Below, one piece after another: positions 41,483 to 52,100 of a stretch of DNA of 64,000 nt. Position 1 is the first letter of the stretch. Each line of letters begins with the position of its first letter. The notes under the pieces are model-generated. The model was not told where the DNA came from. It ran no database searches and was given only the letters and a program-made list of their open reading frames with translations. The DNA is from Gemmatimonadetes bacterium 2013_60CM_65_52 (lineage in GTDB: Bacteria > Gemmatimonadota > Gemmatimonadetes > Gemmatimonadales > Gemmatimonadaceae). A program made the translations under genes and the position numbers. The DNA lies in contig NGFI01000012.1 in the NCBI GenBank assembly GCA_002215645.1, positions 1-64,000 of the forward strand, written 5' to 3'.

Positions 41483-44443
41483 TCAGGGCTTCTGAGGCGC
41501 CGATGGCCGCGCTTCGCCCGCCATCACCGGCTCGGTAGTGCCGGCCAACTGATCGCGGCCCTTATCCCGATACGGGATGCCGTTCACCATCCAGTCTGGT
41601 GCCGGCGCGCCCTTCAGCTTGTTGTCGAAGAACTGCTGCATGCGCATCGCGATGTCCTTCTGATTTGCGCGCGATGCCGGGTTGTGGACGTCGTTGTTGT
41701 AGTTGATGAGGTATACCTCCTTTCCGAGACGGCGCATGCCGACGAAGGTCTCGATGCCCTGATACCAGGGTACCGCATCGTCCGCGTCGTTGCTCATGAG
41801 GAAGAGCGGTGTCGTCACCTTGTCGAGCCAGAAGAGCGGCGAATTCTCCATGAAGCGCATCGGGTACTGCCAGATGCTTCCGCCGATGCGGCTCTGGCTG
41901 TGCTCGTACTGAAACGCACGCGCCAGACCCGAGCCCCACCGAATCCCGCCATACGCGCTGAACATGTCCACGACCGGCGCGCCAGCCATCGCCGCCGCGA
42001 ACATGCTCGTCTGTGTAATCATGTACAGCGTTTGATAGCCGCCCCAACTCTGTCCCTGCAACGCGAGGCGCTTGGGGTCCACGAAGCCTCTGGCGACGAG
42101 CATCTGCACGCCGGGCACGATGCTCTTCAGCGCGCTGGGGCCCGGATATCCGATCTCGTAATGGATGTCGGGCTCGAACACCACGTAGCCGTTCGAGATG
42201 TAGTGCGTCGGGTTGATGACATTGCGGCCCGTTGGCGCGATGTAACTGTGCAGGCCGCTCGAGAGCTGCTCGTAGAAGTACGAGATCATCGGATACTTCC
42301 TGGCCGGATCGAAGTTCTCCGGCTTGTACAGCAGGCCTTTCTGTTCGTGGCCGTCATTGCTCGTCCATCGCACGAGCTCCACGGTGCCCCAGTTGTAATC
42401 CTTCTGCTGAGGATTTGCATCCGAGATTCGCGTGAGCGCCGTGAGGTTTGCTCCGGAGTACAGATTGGGGAAATCGACGAACGTGCCCTTCGTCACGAGA
42501 TACTGGCTCGCGTTGCGCGCCTTGATCGGCGTGCCCCATGCAACGTCCGCCATCACGATCTTCTCCGGCGGCCTGGTCGCTCCCAACTGATCACGGTAGA
42601 AGCCGGACGCCTTGGTTTCGTCGTCGACGGCGCTCAGGAGCAGCGGAGCATTCGGCTCGAAGACGTTCGACGTATCACTCGCCGCGCCGCTGCCACGCAC
42701 GTTCCTGCCAGTGCTTGCGGTCTGTACGAGACGCAACACCAGGTGATTCCGCCGGCCGAGCGAGTCGGTGACGTTCGTCGCGGGCTTCGAACCGGTGGGA
42801 TCGACCTCCCATACGTCCCACCGATCGTAGAGCAGCAGGCTGCGGTCACCCTTGGTCCATCCGGCGATCCCCCATGCCGGCGCATCGTCCGGCATGTCGA
42901 AGGTCTCGCGCTCGAAGCTCACGTCGCGAATGGGAGCGGTGACGTCCACGGTCTTGCCCGTTGCGATGCTGTACGTGTGCCAGTGCCCCTTGTCGAAGAA
43001 GGCAATGAACTTCGCATCCGGTGACAGGTGTGCCGTACCAGTGATCCTCGTTTGAACGAGCGTCGTCTTTCCAGTCACACCGTCAATGGCGTAGACATCG
43101 GTGCCGCCCTCGCCCCACATGCTCTCGATGTTGTAGCGTTCGCGGCTCTGGCCCAGCGCGACACGCCCGTCGTCTCCGAACGCGACCTGGGGCACTGAAT
43201 CGGCAGCGAGCGTGACGAACTTTTGCGTCGCCGGATAGTAGAGGCTCGCGAACGATCGGTTGCGGTCGCGCACGGCATTGAGTCGCTGCGCGGGCTGGAG
43301 GTGCGCATCGCGATAGTGCCAGAGGTCGAAGACAGACTTGCCGACGAGCGAATCGGCCGGCACGGAATCCGGCATGATCGGCGCGACGCCGAAGGTGACG
43401 GCATTACCACTCTTCGTGAAGCCGACCGCCGTGTTGTCGGCGATACGCATCCCGGCCGGCACGGCACTCGCCGACACGGCGGCAACGGCGGCGCCGCCCT
43501 TCAGGGCAGCGTAATACAAGGCAAAGGCCGGCTTGGTCCGGCCGAATTCGTCTCTATTTGATACGAATGCGACCTGGCTCGCCGCGCGATCCACCGCCAG
43601 CGCCTTGTAGTCGCCGCCGCCGGTGAGGAGCGTCGTGACGGCGCCAGTCGCAAGATTCCGGACGAATGCGCCATCCTTGCCAGCCTGGCGTGAAACGACG
43701 GTGTAGGCAAGCACCTTCGCGCTGTCGTCGAAAGCTTGCGCCAAAACATCAGTGATACGCTCCTCGACGCCCGTATTCAGGTTGCGCAGTACGAGCGTGG
43801 AGCCGAACTGACGGCGTCCGGCCCGAGCCGAATCAGCCGGCGCCGAGGCACCGCGTGCGCCCCGCCCACCGCTCGTGTCATTCGCCGCCGCGGAGTCATC
43901 GACCACATACGTCATCCATCCAGCTGCGGCCGCAGGCAGCCGGAACGACCGCACACGACCAGCCGTCGTGATCTTTCCATCGGCGAGGTTCACGATGGCG
44001 AGGTCTGCTCGATTCTGAAGCGCCGCAGAGGCCCTGCGATTGCGCACGGCGCGATCGAACTCCGCCTGTGCCGGGTACGTGAGCACAACCACGAATCTGC
44101 TATCGGCCGTGAACTCTCCCGGTGCTACCGTGACTCCCGACGGCGCCTCCTCGGGGTTCGCGCCGGCGCGCGGACGAAGGCCGCCTGGCACGTTGTTTGG
44201 CCGGCCCAGGTAGCCTCGTGGGACGTGAATTTCCCGGCCGCCCGACAGGGAGCGGACGATCAACTCACCGTCACCGACCTGCGGAACGAGCGAGTACATC
44301 GCCCAGCTTCCGTCGTTCGAGATGGCGGTGCCCTGAATGGACTTCCATTTGTCCCAGTCGGACTGCGTGAGCGGCTTCTTCTGGCCACTCGCGAGGGCGG
44401 GGACGATCAGGAGTGCGAGGCAGGCGAGGGTGCGGATGCGCAT
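41483..44443 (-). CDS. large secreted S9-family peptidase
   Basis: The 986-residue protein has a signal peptide (MRIRTLACLALLIVPALASGQ), a long propeller-like region (about 40-690) and a prolyl-oligopeptidase domain: YPMISYFYEQLSSGLHSYIA, RLALQGQSWGGYQTLYMITQ with the Ser, LFLMSNDADDAVPWYQGIE with the Asp, and YNNDVHNPASRANQKD with the His. The stretch GRGARGASAPADSARAGRR is a low-complexity insertion in the propeller. It should degrade peptides outside the cytoplasm. A C-terminal tail of about 30 residues follows the fold (GTTEPVMAGEARPSAP). Confidence 0.92.
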   Translation of the reverse strand: MRIRTLACLALLIVPALASGQKKPLTQSDWDKWKSIQGTAISNDGSWAMYSLVPQVGDGELIVRSLSGGREIHVPRGYLGRPNNVPGGLRPRAGANPEEAPSGVTVAPGEFTADSRFVVVLTYPAQAEFDRAVRNRRASAALQNRADLAIVNLADGKITTAGRVRSFRLPAAAAGWMTYVVDDSAAANDTSGGRGARGASAPADSARAGRRQFGSTLVLRNLNTGVEERITDVLAQAFDDSAKVLAYTVVSRQAGKDGAFVRNLATGAVTTLLTGGGDYKALAVDRAASQVAFVSNRDEFGRTKPAFALYYAALKGGAAVAAVSASAVPAGMRIADNTAVGFTKSGNAVTFGVAPIMPDSVPADSLVGKSVFDLWHYRDAHLQPAQRLNAVRDRNRSFASLYYPATQKFVTLAADSVPQVAFGDDGRVALGQSRERYNIESMWGEGGTDVYAIDGVTGKTTLVQTRITGTAHLSPDAKFIAFFDKGHWHTYSIATGKTVDVTAPIRDVSFERETFDMPDDAPAWGIAGWTKGDRSLLLYDRWDVWEVDPTGSKPATNVTDSLGRRNHLVLRLVQTASTGRNVRGSGAASDTSNVFEPNAPLLLSAVDDETKASGFYRDQLGATRPPEKIVMADVAWGTPIKARNASQYLVTKGTFVDFPNLYSGANLTALTRISDANPQQKDYNWGTVELVRWTSNDGHEQKGLLYKPENFDPARKYPMISYFYEQLSSGLHSYIAPTGRNVINPTHYISNGYVVFEPDIHYEIGYPGPSALKSIVPGVQMLVARGFVDPKRLALQGQSWGGYQTLYMITQTSMFAAAMAGAPVVDMFSAYGGIRWGSGLARAFQYEHSQSRIGGSIWQYPMRFMENSPLFWLDKVTTPLFLMSNDADDAVPWYQGIETFVGMRRLGKEVYLINYNNDVHNPASRANQKDIAMRMQQFFDNKLKGAPAPDWMVNGIPYRDKGRDQLAGTTEPVMAGEARPSAPQKP

Positions 44444-44573
44444 GGCGTGTACGAGGTGAGGGACGACGGAATACTACGCTCGACTCCATGGTTGGCGTTG
44501 ATTCGGTGCCGGACGGTTGCAGTCCGTCCGACCGTTGGCGAACCTATTCGCTCACCCAAGCCAGCCAGCCCCA

Positions 44574-47500
44574 ATGGTTCGTCCTCTCACCGCAGTCTCT
44601 CTTTCGATGGTGTTCGGCCTGACGCTCGCGCCGACGCCCGCAACGACCAGTCGCCAGGACCCCCGTGCCGCCACCAGCGGGTTCGGACAGACGTTGGTTC
44701 CTGATTCGGTGCTGCTGGCGGGTTACAAATGGCGCAACATCGGCCCCGACCGCGGCGGACGCTCTATTGCCGTGAGCGGCGTCCGCGGCCATCCAAAAGA
44801 GGCGTACTTCGGCGCCGTCGGCGGAGGTCTGTGGAAGACCACGGATGCAGGCGACCACTGGGCGCCGATCACCGACGGCCAGCTCAAGTCCGCGAGTGTC
44901 GGCGCGGTGGCGGTGAGCGAGACGAACCCCGACATCCTCTACATCGGCATGGGCGAGACCTGCATTCGCGGCAACATCATGCCTGGCGACGGCGTGTATC
45001 GGTCCACCGATGCGGGTAAGACCTGGACGCACGTCGGCTTCTCGAGCTCCGACGGCATCTCGAAGATTCGCATTCATCCGACGAACCCGGACATCGTCTT
45101 CGTCGCGGACTTCGGCAAATACTCCGTGCCAAGTTCGGAGCGCGGCGTCTACAAGTCCGCAGACGGCGGGAAGACGTGGAAGCGCGTCCTCTATCGTGAC
45201 GACAAGACCGGCGCCATCGACATCGCGATCGATCGCTCCAATCCGAACGTCATGTACGCCGCCCTATGGGAGGCATTCCGGAAGGAATACACGATGTCCA
45301 GCGGTGGTCCCGGCTCGGGTCTGTTCAAGTCGACGGACGGGGGAGAGACCTGGACGGAGATCACGCGCAGTCCCGGCCTTCCGTCCGGTGTCATAGGGCG
45401 CATCGGCATTGCGGTGTCCGGAGCAAGCTCGAGCCGCGTGTACGCACTCGTCGAAAACGAGAAGGGCGGGCTCTTCAAGTCGGACGATGCGGGAAGCACC
45501 TGGTCGCTCGCGAACGACAATCGCGCCATCCGGCAGCGCGCGTTCTACTACACGCACGTGTTCGCGGATCCCAAGGATGCGGACGTCGTCTACGTGCAGA
45601 ATACGTCGCTCTTCCGCTCCAAGGATGCCGGCAAGACGACCCAGGAGCTGAGCGGCACGCACGGCGACTTCCACGATCTCTGGATCGACCCGGACAACAC
45701 CACACATCTGGTGGTTGGCAATGATGGCGGCGGTGCCGTGTCACTGAACACCGGCGGCCGTTGGACCGATCAGGACTTTCCTACGGAACAGTTTTATCAC
45801 GTCGCAGCGACGAAGCACATCCCGTACGAGCTCTGTGGATCGCAACAGGACAACTCGACGTTGTGCACGCCGTTCAACTGGAACGTCGGCGCCTTCGATG
45901 CGCGGCAGTCCGCCGGACGCCGCGGTGCGCGCGGTGCACGTCCCGGCGCCTCGGCCGACAGCGCAGCCCTGGGCGCCAACGACATCACCCTGGGCGGAAT
46001 GGCGGTGTCGTTCATCGCAGGCGGAGGGGAGCCGGGCTACATGGCGCCGGATCCGCTCAATCCCGACATCTTCTATTCCGGCACCAACAACGGCGGCTAC
46101 GTCGACAAGTTCGACCATCGTCTCGATACACACCGCGAGGTGAATCCCTATCCGTGGTTCTACTCCGGTGAGCCGAGCAAGGACGTCAGAGAGCGGTGGC
46201 AGTGGACGTTTCCGATCATCTTCTCGACGGTCGATCCGCACACGCTTTACGTGTCGTCGCAGCGTCTGTGGAAGACCACGAACGGTGGGCGCACGTGGAC
46301 GGTCATCAGCGGCGATCTGACGCGCCACGACTCGTCCACCATGGGACACTCGGGCGGCCCCATCACCGGCGACATGAACGGACCGGAGATGTACGCCGTG
46401 ATCTTCTCCGTCGCGCCGGGAAAGAAGAGCGTGAACACGATCTGGACGGGCAGCGACGATGGGCTCGTGCACGTGACGCGCGACGGTGGGCGCACCTGGA
46501 CCAACGTGACGCCGAAGGACATGCCGGAATTCGGCCGCGTCTCGCAGATCGATGCATCGGCCTTCAATGACGGAACGGCCTACGTCTCCGTGCGCCGCCC
46601 GCTGCTCAACGACCAATCGCCGTACATCTGGAAGACGACGGACCACGGCCGCACGTGGACGAAGATCATCACAGGTATTCGGCCGGACGCCTACGTGCAC
46701 GCGGTGCGCGAGGACCCCACACGCCGCGGATTGCTCTATGCCGCCACGCAGCACGGCGTGTATGTCTCGTACGACGACGGCGCGCAATGGCGCTCGCTCG
46801 TGCTCAACATGCCCGACGTCCCCGTGAGCGATCTCGTCGTCCAGGACAACGAGCTGGCGATCGCGACACACGGCCGCGGCTTCTGGGTGCTGGACGACGT
46901 CGCCGCGTTGCGCCAGATCACGCCGGCAATCGCATCATCGGAGCTGTATCTGTTCACGCCGCCGGCCGGTGTCCGCAGCGGACCGGGCGTCAGCCTATCG
47001 TGGATCACCAAGACCGCGCCGAAGGTGGCGAAGCTCGAGATCCTCGATTCGACGAACGTCGTTCTGCGAACGTTCGAGCCGGACACGACGCCTCCGGACT
47101 CCGCCGCCGCACGAGCCCAGGGCGGCGGGCGTCGAGGTTTCAGCGGCCCGTACCTTCCGAAGACAGCCGGATTCAATCACCTGACCTGGGATCTTCGCAC
47201 GAAGCCGATCGCCAGCTTTCCCGGAATGATCTTGTGGGGTGCAGGCACGTTCGGTCCCGCCGTTCCGTCAGGGCGATACACTGCGCGGCTCACCGTGGAT
47301 GGAAAAGCCGTGTCGACGCCTATCATCGTCAAGCGAAATCCGTTGCTCACGGACGTCAGCGATGCGGATCTGCGGGCGCAGTATGCGTTCGGCAAGAAGG
47401 TGTGGGCCAAGGCCAACGAGGCGAACGAATCCGTGATCGGCATCCGTCGCGTGAAGGCACAGTTTGCGGACCGCGAGAAGAAATCCACCGACGCGGCGCT

Positions 47501-47843
47501 CAAGACCGCCGGCGACTCGCTGGTGAAGCACACGTCCAGCGTCGAAGAGAAGGTCTATCAGGTCAGGAACCAGAGCGGCCAGGATCCGCTCAATTTTCCC
47601 ATCAAGGTCAACAATCGCCTCGCAAACCTGCTCTCGATGTCCGAGCGCGGTGACGGCCCGCCGAACAACAATTGGGAGGGCATCTACGGCATTCTTTCCG
47701 CCGAGTTGAAGGGTTATACCGATGCGCTTGCCCGCATCTACAAGACCGATCTCGTTGCTGTGAACAGCGAGCTTTCGCGCCTGCGGCTTGCTCCGCTCGA
47801 TCCGAGCTGCGCGAAGGTAGAAGGGTGCACCGCAGTACCATAA
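44574..47843 (+). CDS. secreted VPS10/sortilin-like BNR-repeat protein
   Basis: ATG 44574 gives a signal peptide and 1089 residues. The protein is built of repeated BNR/sortilin blades with the motif G-W-KTTDAG-TW: GGGLWKTTDAGDHWAPI, DGVYRSTDAGKTWTHVG, RGVYKSADGGKTWKRVL, GLFKSTDGGETWTEI, LWKTTNGGRTWTVIS, and YIWKTTDHGRTWTKI. Two propellers are likely (about 45-450 and 480-800), then a beta-sandwich (LTWDLRTKPIASFPGMILWG) and a C-terminal helical region. These are often annotated as glycosyl hydrolases, but no catalytic residues can be pointed to; binding or chaperone roles are as likely. A paralogue lies at 49122-52355. Confidence 0.88.
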   Translation: MVRPLTAVSLSMVFGLTLAPTPATTSRQDPRAATSGFGQTLVPDSVLLAGYKWRNIGPDRGGRSIAVSGVRGHPKEAYFGAVGGGLWKTTDAGDHWAPITDGQLKSASVGAVAVSETNPDILYIGMGETCIRGNIMPGDGVYRSTDAGKTWTHVGFSSSDGISKIRIHPTNPDIVFVADFGKYSVPSSERGVYKSADGGKTWKRVLYRDDKTGAIDIAIDRSNPNVMYAALWEAFRKEYTMSSGGPGSGLFKSTDGGETWTEITRSPGLPSGVIGRIGIAVSGASSSRVYALVENEKGGLFKSDDAGSTWSLANDNRAIRQRAFYYTHVFADPKDADVVYVQNTSLFRSKDAGKTTQELSGTHGDFHDLWIDPDNTTHLVVGNDGGGAVSLNTGGRWTDQDFPTEQFYHVAATKHIPYELCGSQQDNSTLCTPFNWNVGAFDARQSAGRRGARGARPGASADSAALGANDITLGGMAVSFIAGGGEPGYMAPDPLNPDIFYSGTNNGGYVDKFDHRLDTHREVNPYPWFYSGEPSKDVRERWQWTFPIIFSTVDPHTLYVSSQRLWKTTNGGRTWTVISGDLTRHDSSTMGHSGGPITGDMNGPEMYAVIFSVAPGKKSVNTIWTGSDDGLVHVTRDGGRTWTNVTPKDMPEFGRVSQIDASAFNDGTAYVSVRRPLLNDQSPYIWKTTDHGRTWTKIITGIRPDAYVHAVREDPTRRGLLYAATQHGVYVSYDDGAQWRSLVLNMPDVPVSDLVVQDNELAIATHGRGFWVLDDVAALRQITPAIASSELYLFTPPAGVRSGPGVSLSWITKTAPKVAKLEILDSTNVVLRTFEPDTTPPDSAAARAQGGGRRGFSGPYLPKTAGFNHLTWDLRTKPIASFPGMILWGAGTFGPAVPSGRYTARLTVDGKAVSTPIIVKRNPLLTDVSDADLRAQYAFGKKVWAKANEANESVIGIRRVKAQFADREKKSTDAALKTAGDSLVKHTSSVEEKVYQVRNQSGQDPLNFPIKVNNRLANLLSMSERGDGPPNNNWEGIYGILSAELKGYTDALARIYKTDLVAVNSELSRLRLAPLDPSCAKVEGCTAVP

Positions 47844-49009
47844 GCGCGGCGCTGCTCTGCGCCGCGTTGGTCGTCGCTGCCGCCTGCGGCGGCGGCGATC
47901 ATACGACGGGCGCGACGTCGGACGTGATTCCGCCCAGCGTGCCAGCGTGCGGACCGACGACGGCCGTCTTCGCGATTCCACCCGTTGCGCTGAGCGATTT
48001 CGTCGGATGGGAGCCGCTCGGCGCGTTCAATCCGCCGGGTCACACCTTCCCGACGGACCACCAGTACATCTACGTCAACAATCCGGCGTCCCAGGCACCA
48101 CGGCGAGAAGTGAACATCGTCGCGCCGGCGGACCTCACCATCACGCACGCGCGAAAGGGAACGTCGAATCCAGGATCGATAACAGATTACACGCTCGATT
48201 TTGCTCCGTGCGCAGAGGTCTACGGTGAATTCGGGCATGTCCTGACCGTTGCACCGTCCATTCTGAACACGCTCGAGCCGTTCGATCAGTTCTGTTCCAC
48301 CTATTCTCCAGCTCCAGGCGCCACGGTCTCCGTCTGCGAGTCGAAGAGCGTCGCCATCAAGATCGCTGCGGGCGATGTGATCGGGACGGCGGGCGGTCCC
48401 TCGCCCCACTCGTTCGGGCTGGACTTTTCGCTCTGGGACGCACGCGTTGCTCCCACGGCCTTTGCGAATCCGGCGCGATGGCCCACGGTCACAAGCAAGT
48501 TCGATCGCTTTCACGTCGTACCGGGGAGCGACTACTTCGCGGAACCGGCACGCTCACAGATTGCACCTCGCATGGGCTCTTTCGATGGTACGATTCGGCG
48601 CACGGCCCCGCCGGTGGGCGGCACGCTGGACGTCGACGTGCCCGGCACGGCGATGGGAGTGTGGTTCACGCCATCACAGCCGACGTTTCCGGAGTACATG
48701 CATCTGGCGATCGCGCCGGACCACGTAAACCCGAGTCGCATCGATATCTCACCGGGGATATCACTCACGAACTGGAATCGCGGCCTGGTCTTCTTTACGC
48801 CCACGAGCTCCGGGTTCGTGAACAGACATCCGGCGCAAATCACCGCCGACGGCCAGATCTACTGCCTGGAGACACTCGGCTCCTGGGCCGTGATCGTTCA
48901 GCTCACTAACGCATCCACGCTGCGCATCGAAGGCCTGCTTCAGCCGGCGACATGCGCGTCAGCGAAGCCATGGGCGTTCACGTCGGCGGCAGTTCAGTAC
49001 GTCAGGTAG
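47825..49009 (+). CDS. lipoprotein, possibly with a degenerate M23-peptidase-like fold
   Basis: GTG 47825 (VHRSTISAALLCAALVVAAAC) overlaps the end of the upstream VPS10-like gene and gives 394 residues with a lipobox VAAAC. The mature part has GAFNPPGHTFPTDHQYIYVN and IVAPADLTITHARKG, which recall the HxxxD metal site and following strands of LytM/M23 domains; SPHSFGLDFSLWD could be a later conserved strand. The complete zinc set (a clear HxH) is not obvious, so an enzymatic role is doubtful. It may be an envelope or wall-binding protein. The frame is co-directional and likely co-transcribed with the gene before it. Confidence 0.65.
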   Translation: MHRSTISAALLCAALVVAAACGGGDHTTGATSDVIPPSVPACGPTTAVFAIPPVALSDFVGWEPLGAFNPPGHTFPTDHQYIYVNNPASQAPRREVNIVAPADLTITHARKGTSNPGSITDYTLDFAPCAEVYGEFGHVLTVAPSILNTLEPFDQFCSTYSPAPGATVSVCESKSVAIKIAAGDVIGTAGGPSPHSFGLDFSLWDARVAPTAFANPARWPTVTSKFDRFHVVPGSDYFAEPARSQIAPRMGSFDGTIRRTAPPVGGTLDVDVPGTAMGVWFTPSQPTFPEYMHLAIAPDHVNPSRIDISPGISLTNWNRGLVFFTPTSSGFVNRHPAQITADGQIYCLETLGSWAVIVQLTNASTLRIEGLLQPATCASAKPWAFTSAAVQYVR

Positions 49010-49061
49010 AAGCCGTCGCACGATCTACTGAGCCGATCATACGAGAGAAGATCGGCCTCGC

Positions 49062-49089
49062 GGGCCCCTGACCTATAGCGCAGGGGCCC
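49062..49089. terminator. hairpin between convergent genes
   Basis: GGGCCCCTG (49062-49070) pairs perfectly with CAGGGGCCC (49081-49089) around a 10-base loop, between convergent stops at 49009 and 49122. No clear T-run, so it is a weaker terminator candidate. Confidence 0.55.
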
Positions 49090-49121
49090 CTCGTGACGCC
49101 GCCATTACGGCGCCGAGAACC

Positions 49122-52100
49122 TCATGGCTCGTTGTCCTGCGTGATCGTCACGTCGTCGCCCGTGCCATACCGTTCCACGCGGAACGTCTGCTTGAGTGTC
49201 TGGCCGTTCACCGTCAGTGTCGCGACGTACGAGCCTGGCTCGGCGAGGTTGCCCCCCTGACCGCCAAATCCACCAAGGCCACCGCGTCCGCTTGGTGCCT
49301 TCAGGCCGATGATCTCCCAGATCTTCGTCTGCGCCGCATCGGCCCGGCCACCACCGCCAAACGCCGCGGCGAGCCCTTCGGCCGATGTGTCGGCAGCGGC
49401 CGCCGCTGCTGTCGTCTGTGCTCCGCCGCGCCCGCGGCCCGCGCTCGCCGGCGGCTCCGCCGGACGCGCGCAGAACGTGTCCCACTGTGTGGCGGGGTGC
49501 TCACAACCGACGTTACCTCTTCCGAAGCCACCGGCGAAACGCGCGGCAAGACCGCCGGCCGGCGGGTTGTTCGCGATGTTGACGATGCGACGCACCGCCG
49601 CAAGCGCCGTGCTGTCGTAGTTCGCCTTCTGGAGGGAGTCGATCACCACCGGAGCGCGAGTCTTCATGAGGGTACTGTCCCGCCGCTCGGAGGGCGACAG
49701 CTCACGTTTCGCGCTGGCAGCGTTCTGGAATGCCCAGTTCACGGTGTGCACGCCGCGCCGCGACGGTCCGGTCGTCTGGAAGAGCTGCGTGCCGGCCGCA
49801 TCGGAGACGGTGATGCGAACCGGTCCCGAGACGGAGTCCTTGAGCCGATAGGAGATCGCGGCCCCGTAGGCCGGCGACGGAATGACGAGTGGGGCCTGGC
49901 CCCATCCGTTGCCCGGCAGTCCCAGCGTCGGGCCTTCGCCCCACTGGAACGCCGTGCGTGGTGCAAAGAGGGTGGCGGCGTCGGCCAGCGACTTCGCGCT
50001 GACCTGCTCGAGCGCGCCAATGTCCACGATCCAGACGCCGCGGCCATGCGTCGCCGCCATGAGCTCACGATCGCGCGGGTGGATCTTCAGATCGTACACC
50101 GGCACGCTCGGCAGACCTGCCGCGAGCTTGGTCCATGTCGCTCCGCGATCGATGGAAGCATAGGCGGACAGCGATGAACCGACGAAGAGCAGATCCCGAT
50201 TCCGCGGATCCTCGCGCACCACGTGCAGGTAATCGGCGGGCGACGACTTCGGCAGATTGTTGACGATGGACTTGAAGGTCCGGCCGCCGTCCGTCGTCGC
50301 GTAGAGATAGGGCGTGAAGTCGTTCCAGCGGTGATTGTCGAAGGTCACGTAGAACGTCAGCGTATCGAAGTGCGACGGCTCCACGCGCGAGACGTACACG
50401 TCCTTGCTCGGCAACCCGGCAAATCGGTCGCTCAAGTTTTCCCACGAGCCGCCGTCGTTATGGGTGACCCAGACGTTGCCGTCGTCGGTACCCGCGAGCA
50501 GCAGGCCGGGCTTGACGTACGATTCCGCGAGCGTGACCACCGTCCCGTACGTCTCCGCGCCCGTCACGTCCGGCGTGACGCCGCCCGTGAACTTTTCGGC
50601 GGTATCCATGCGGGCGCGGAGCTGTTTGGAGAGGTCGGGCGAGATGGTGAACATCTCCTCGCCGCGCTTGAGCGACTTGAACACCTTGTTGCCGCCCAGA
50701 TACATCACCTGCGGGTTGTGCGGCGAGAGGAAGAACGGCGAGTTCCAGTTGAAGCGTGTGTGCAGGTCGGTGGAATCCTTCCGCTGACTGGTACGCAACG
50801 TCGTGATGCGTTTTTCGACGTCTCGCGACGGTGCCACGAGTGGATCACCATGTGCGACCGCCACCGAGTCCTCCCACTGCCGGTAGCGCTCCTGATAGCC
50901 GGGCTTGTTGATGCGGAGCGTCTGTCCCGTGTGGAGGTTGCGCCCCTGAATGCCCGCGTTCTGCGATTCGCCGAACACCCAGTCGCCCGAGGGGTCCTGC
51001 GCCGTATAAAAGCCGTCGCCGCCGGAGATCGTGTACCAGTACGAGTTGTTCAGCGGCCCGCGCTTCCGGCTCGGTCCGCACCAGGCGCCATTGTCCTGCG
51101 CGCCGGCGCAGACGTTGTACGGCACCTGCATGTCGTAGCTGACTTCGTAGAACTGCCCGATGGGCAGATTCATCGGATAGAAGAAGTTGCCGCCCTTGTC
51201 GTACGTGATGGCGATGCCGCCGTCGTTCGCCAACGCCCAGCGCTCGGGATCATTGGGATCGATCCAGATGCCGTGATCGTCCACGTGCACACCCTGCGCA
51301 GCGTTGGTGCTCGTCTTTCCACCGTCGTTCGAGACCTGCAGCTCGGTGGACGAGAAGTACACGCGATCGGGATTCTTCGGATCGGCGCGCACTTGCGAGT
51401 AATAGAAGGGCCGCACGTCAATGCTGGTCATGTGCGTCCAGGTCTTGCCCGCGTCGGTGGAGCGATAGAGGCCGTTGGCCTTGGGACGCTGGCCCATCTG
51501 GACCTTTTCCGGCTTGTCCGACCATGCCTCCGTGAGCGCGTACACGACGTCGGGATTGCTCGCCGCGACGGAGAGACCGATGCGTCCCTTCACGCCCTCG
51601 GGGAAGCCGTTCCCCTTGATCTCCGCCCAGGTCTTGCCGGCGTCGGCCGACTTCCAGAGGCCCGAGCCCGGCCCCCCACTATTGAGCGAGTACGGGGTGC
51701 GGTAGCGCTCCCAGCTCGCGGCATAGATGACGTCGGGGTTTCGTGGATCGAGTGCGACGTCCACGAAGCCGGCGCGATCGCTGATGAACTTGACCAGTGT
51801 CCACGTCGCTCCGCCATCGGTGGTCTTGTACAGTCCGCGCTCCGCGCTCGGTTTCCATGCGGCGCCGAGTGCTGCGACGTAGACCACGTCCTTGTTGCGC
51901 GGGTCGACGACGATGCGGCCGATGTGCTGTGTCTTCTCCAGCCCCTTGAACGCCCAGGTGAGACCGCCGTCGGTGGACTTGTAGAGGCCGGCGCCGGGCT
52001 CGATGGTATTGCGCGAGTTCGGTTCGCCGGTGCCCGCCCACACGGTGTTCGTGTCGGACGGCGCGATGGCGAGCATGCCCATGGAGATGATGTTCTTGTC

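Noticed and set aside
41456-43024. Long plus-strand open frame antisense to the third S9 peptidase
   Set aside because: Same reason: Arg-rich product without motifs, overlapping a peptidase with an intact catalytic triad and overlapping the terminator hairpin at 41434-41474.
44574-47843. Naming the VPS10-like proteins glycosyl hydrolases
   Set aside because: BNR blades alone do not show sialidase-type catalytic residues (Arg triad, Asp box plus Tyr/Glu pair), so enzyme activity is not supported.
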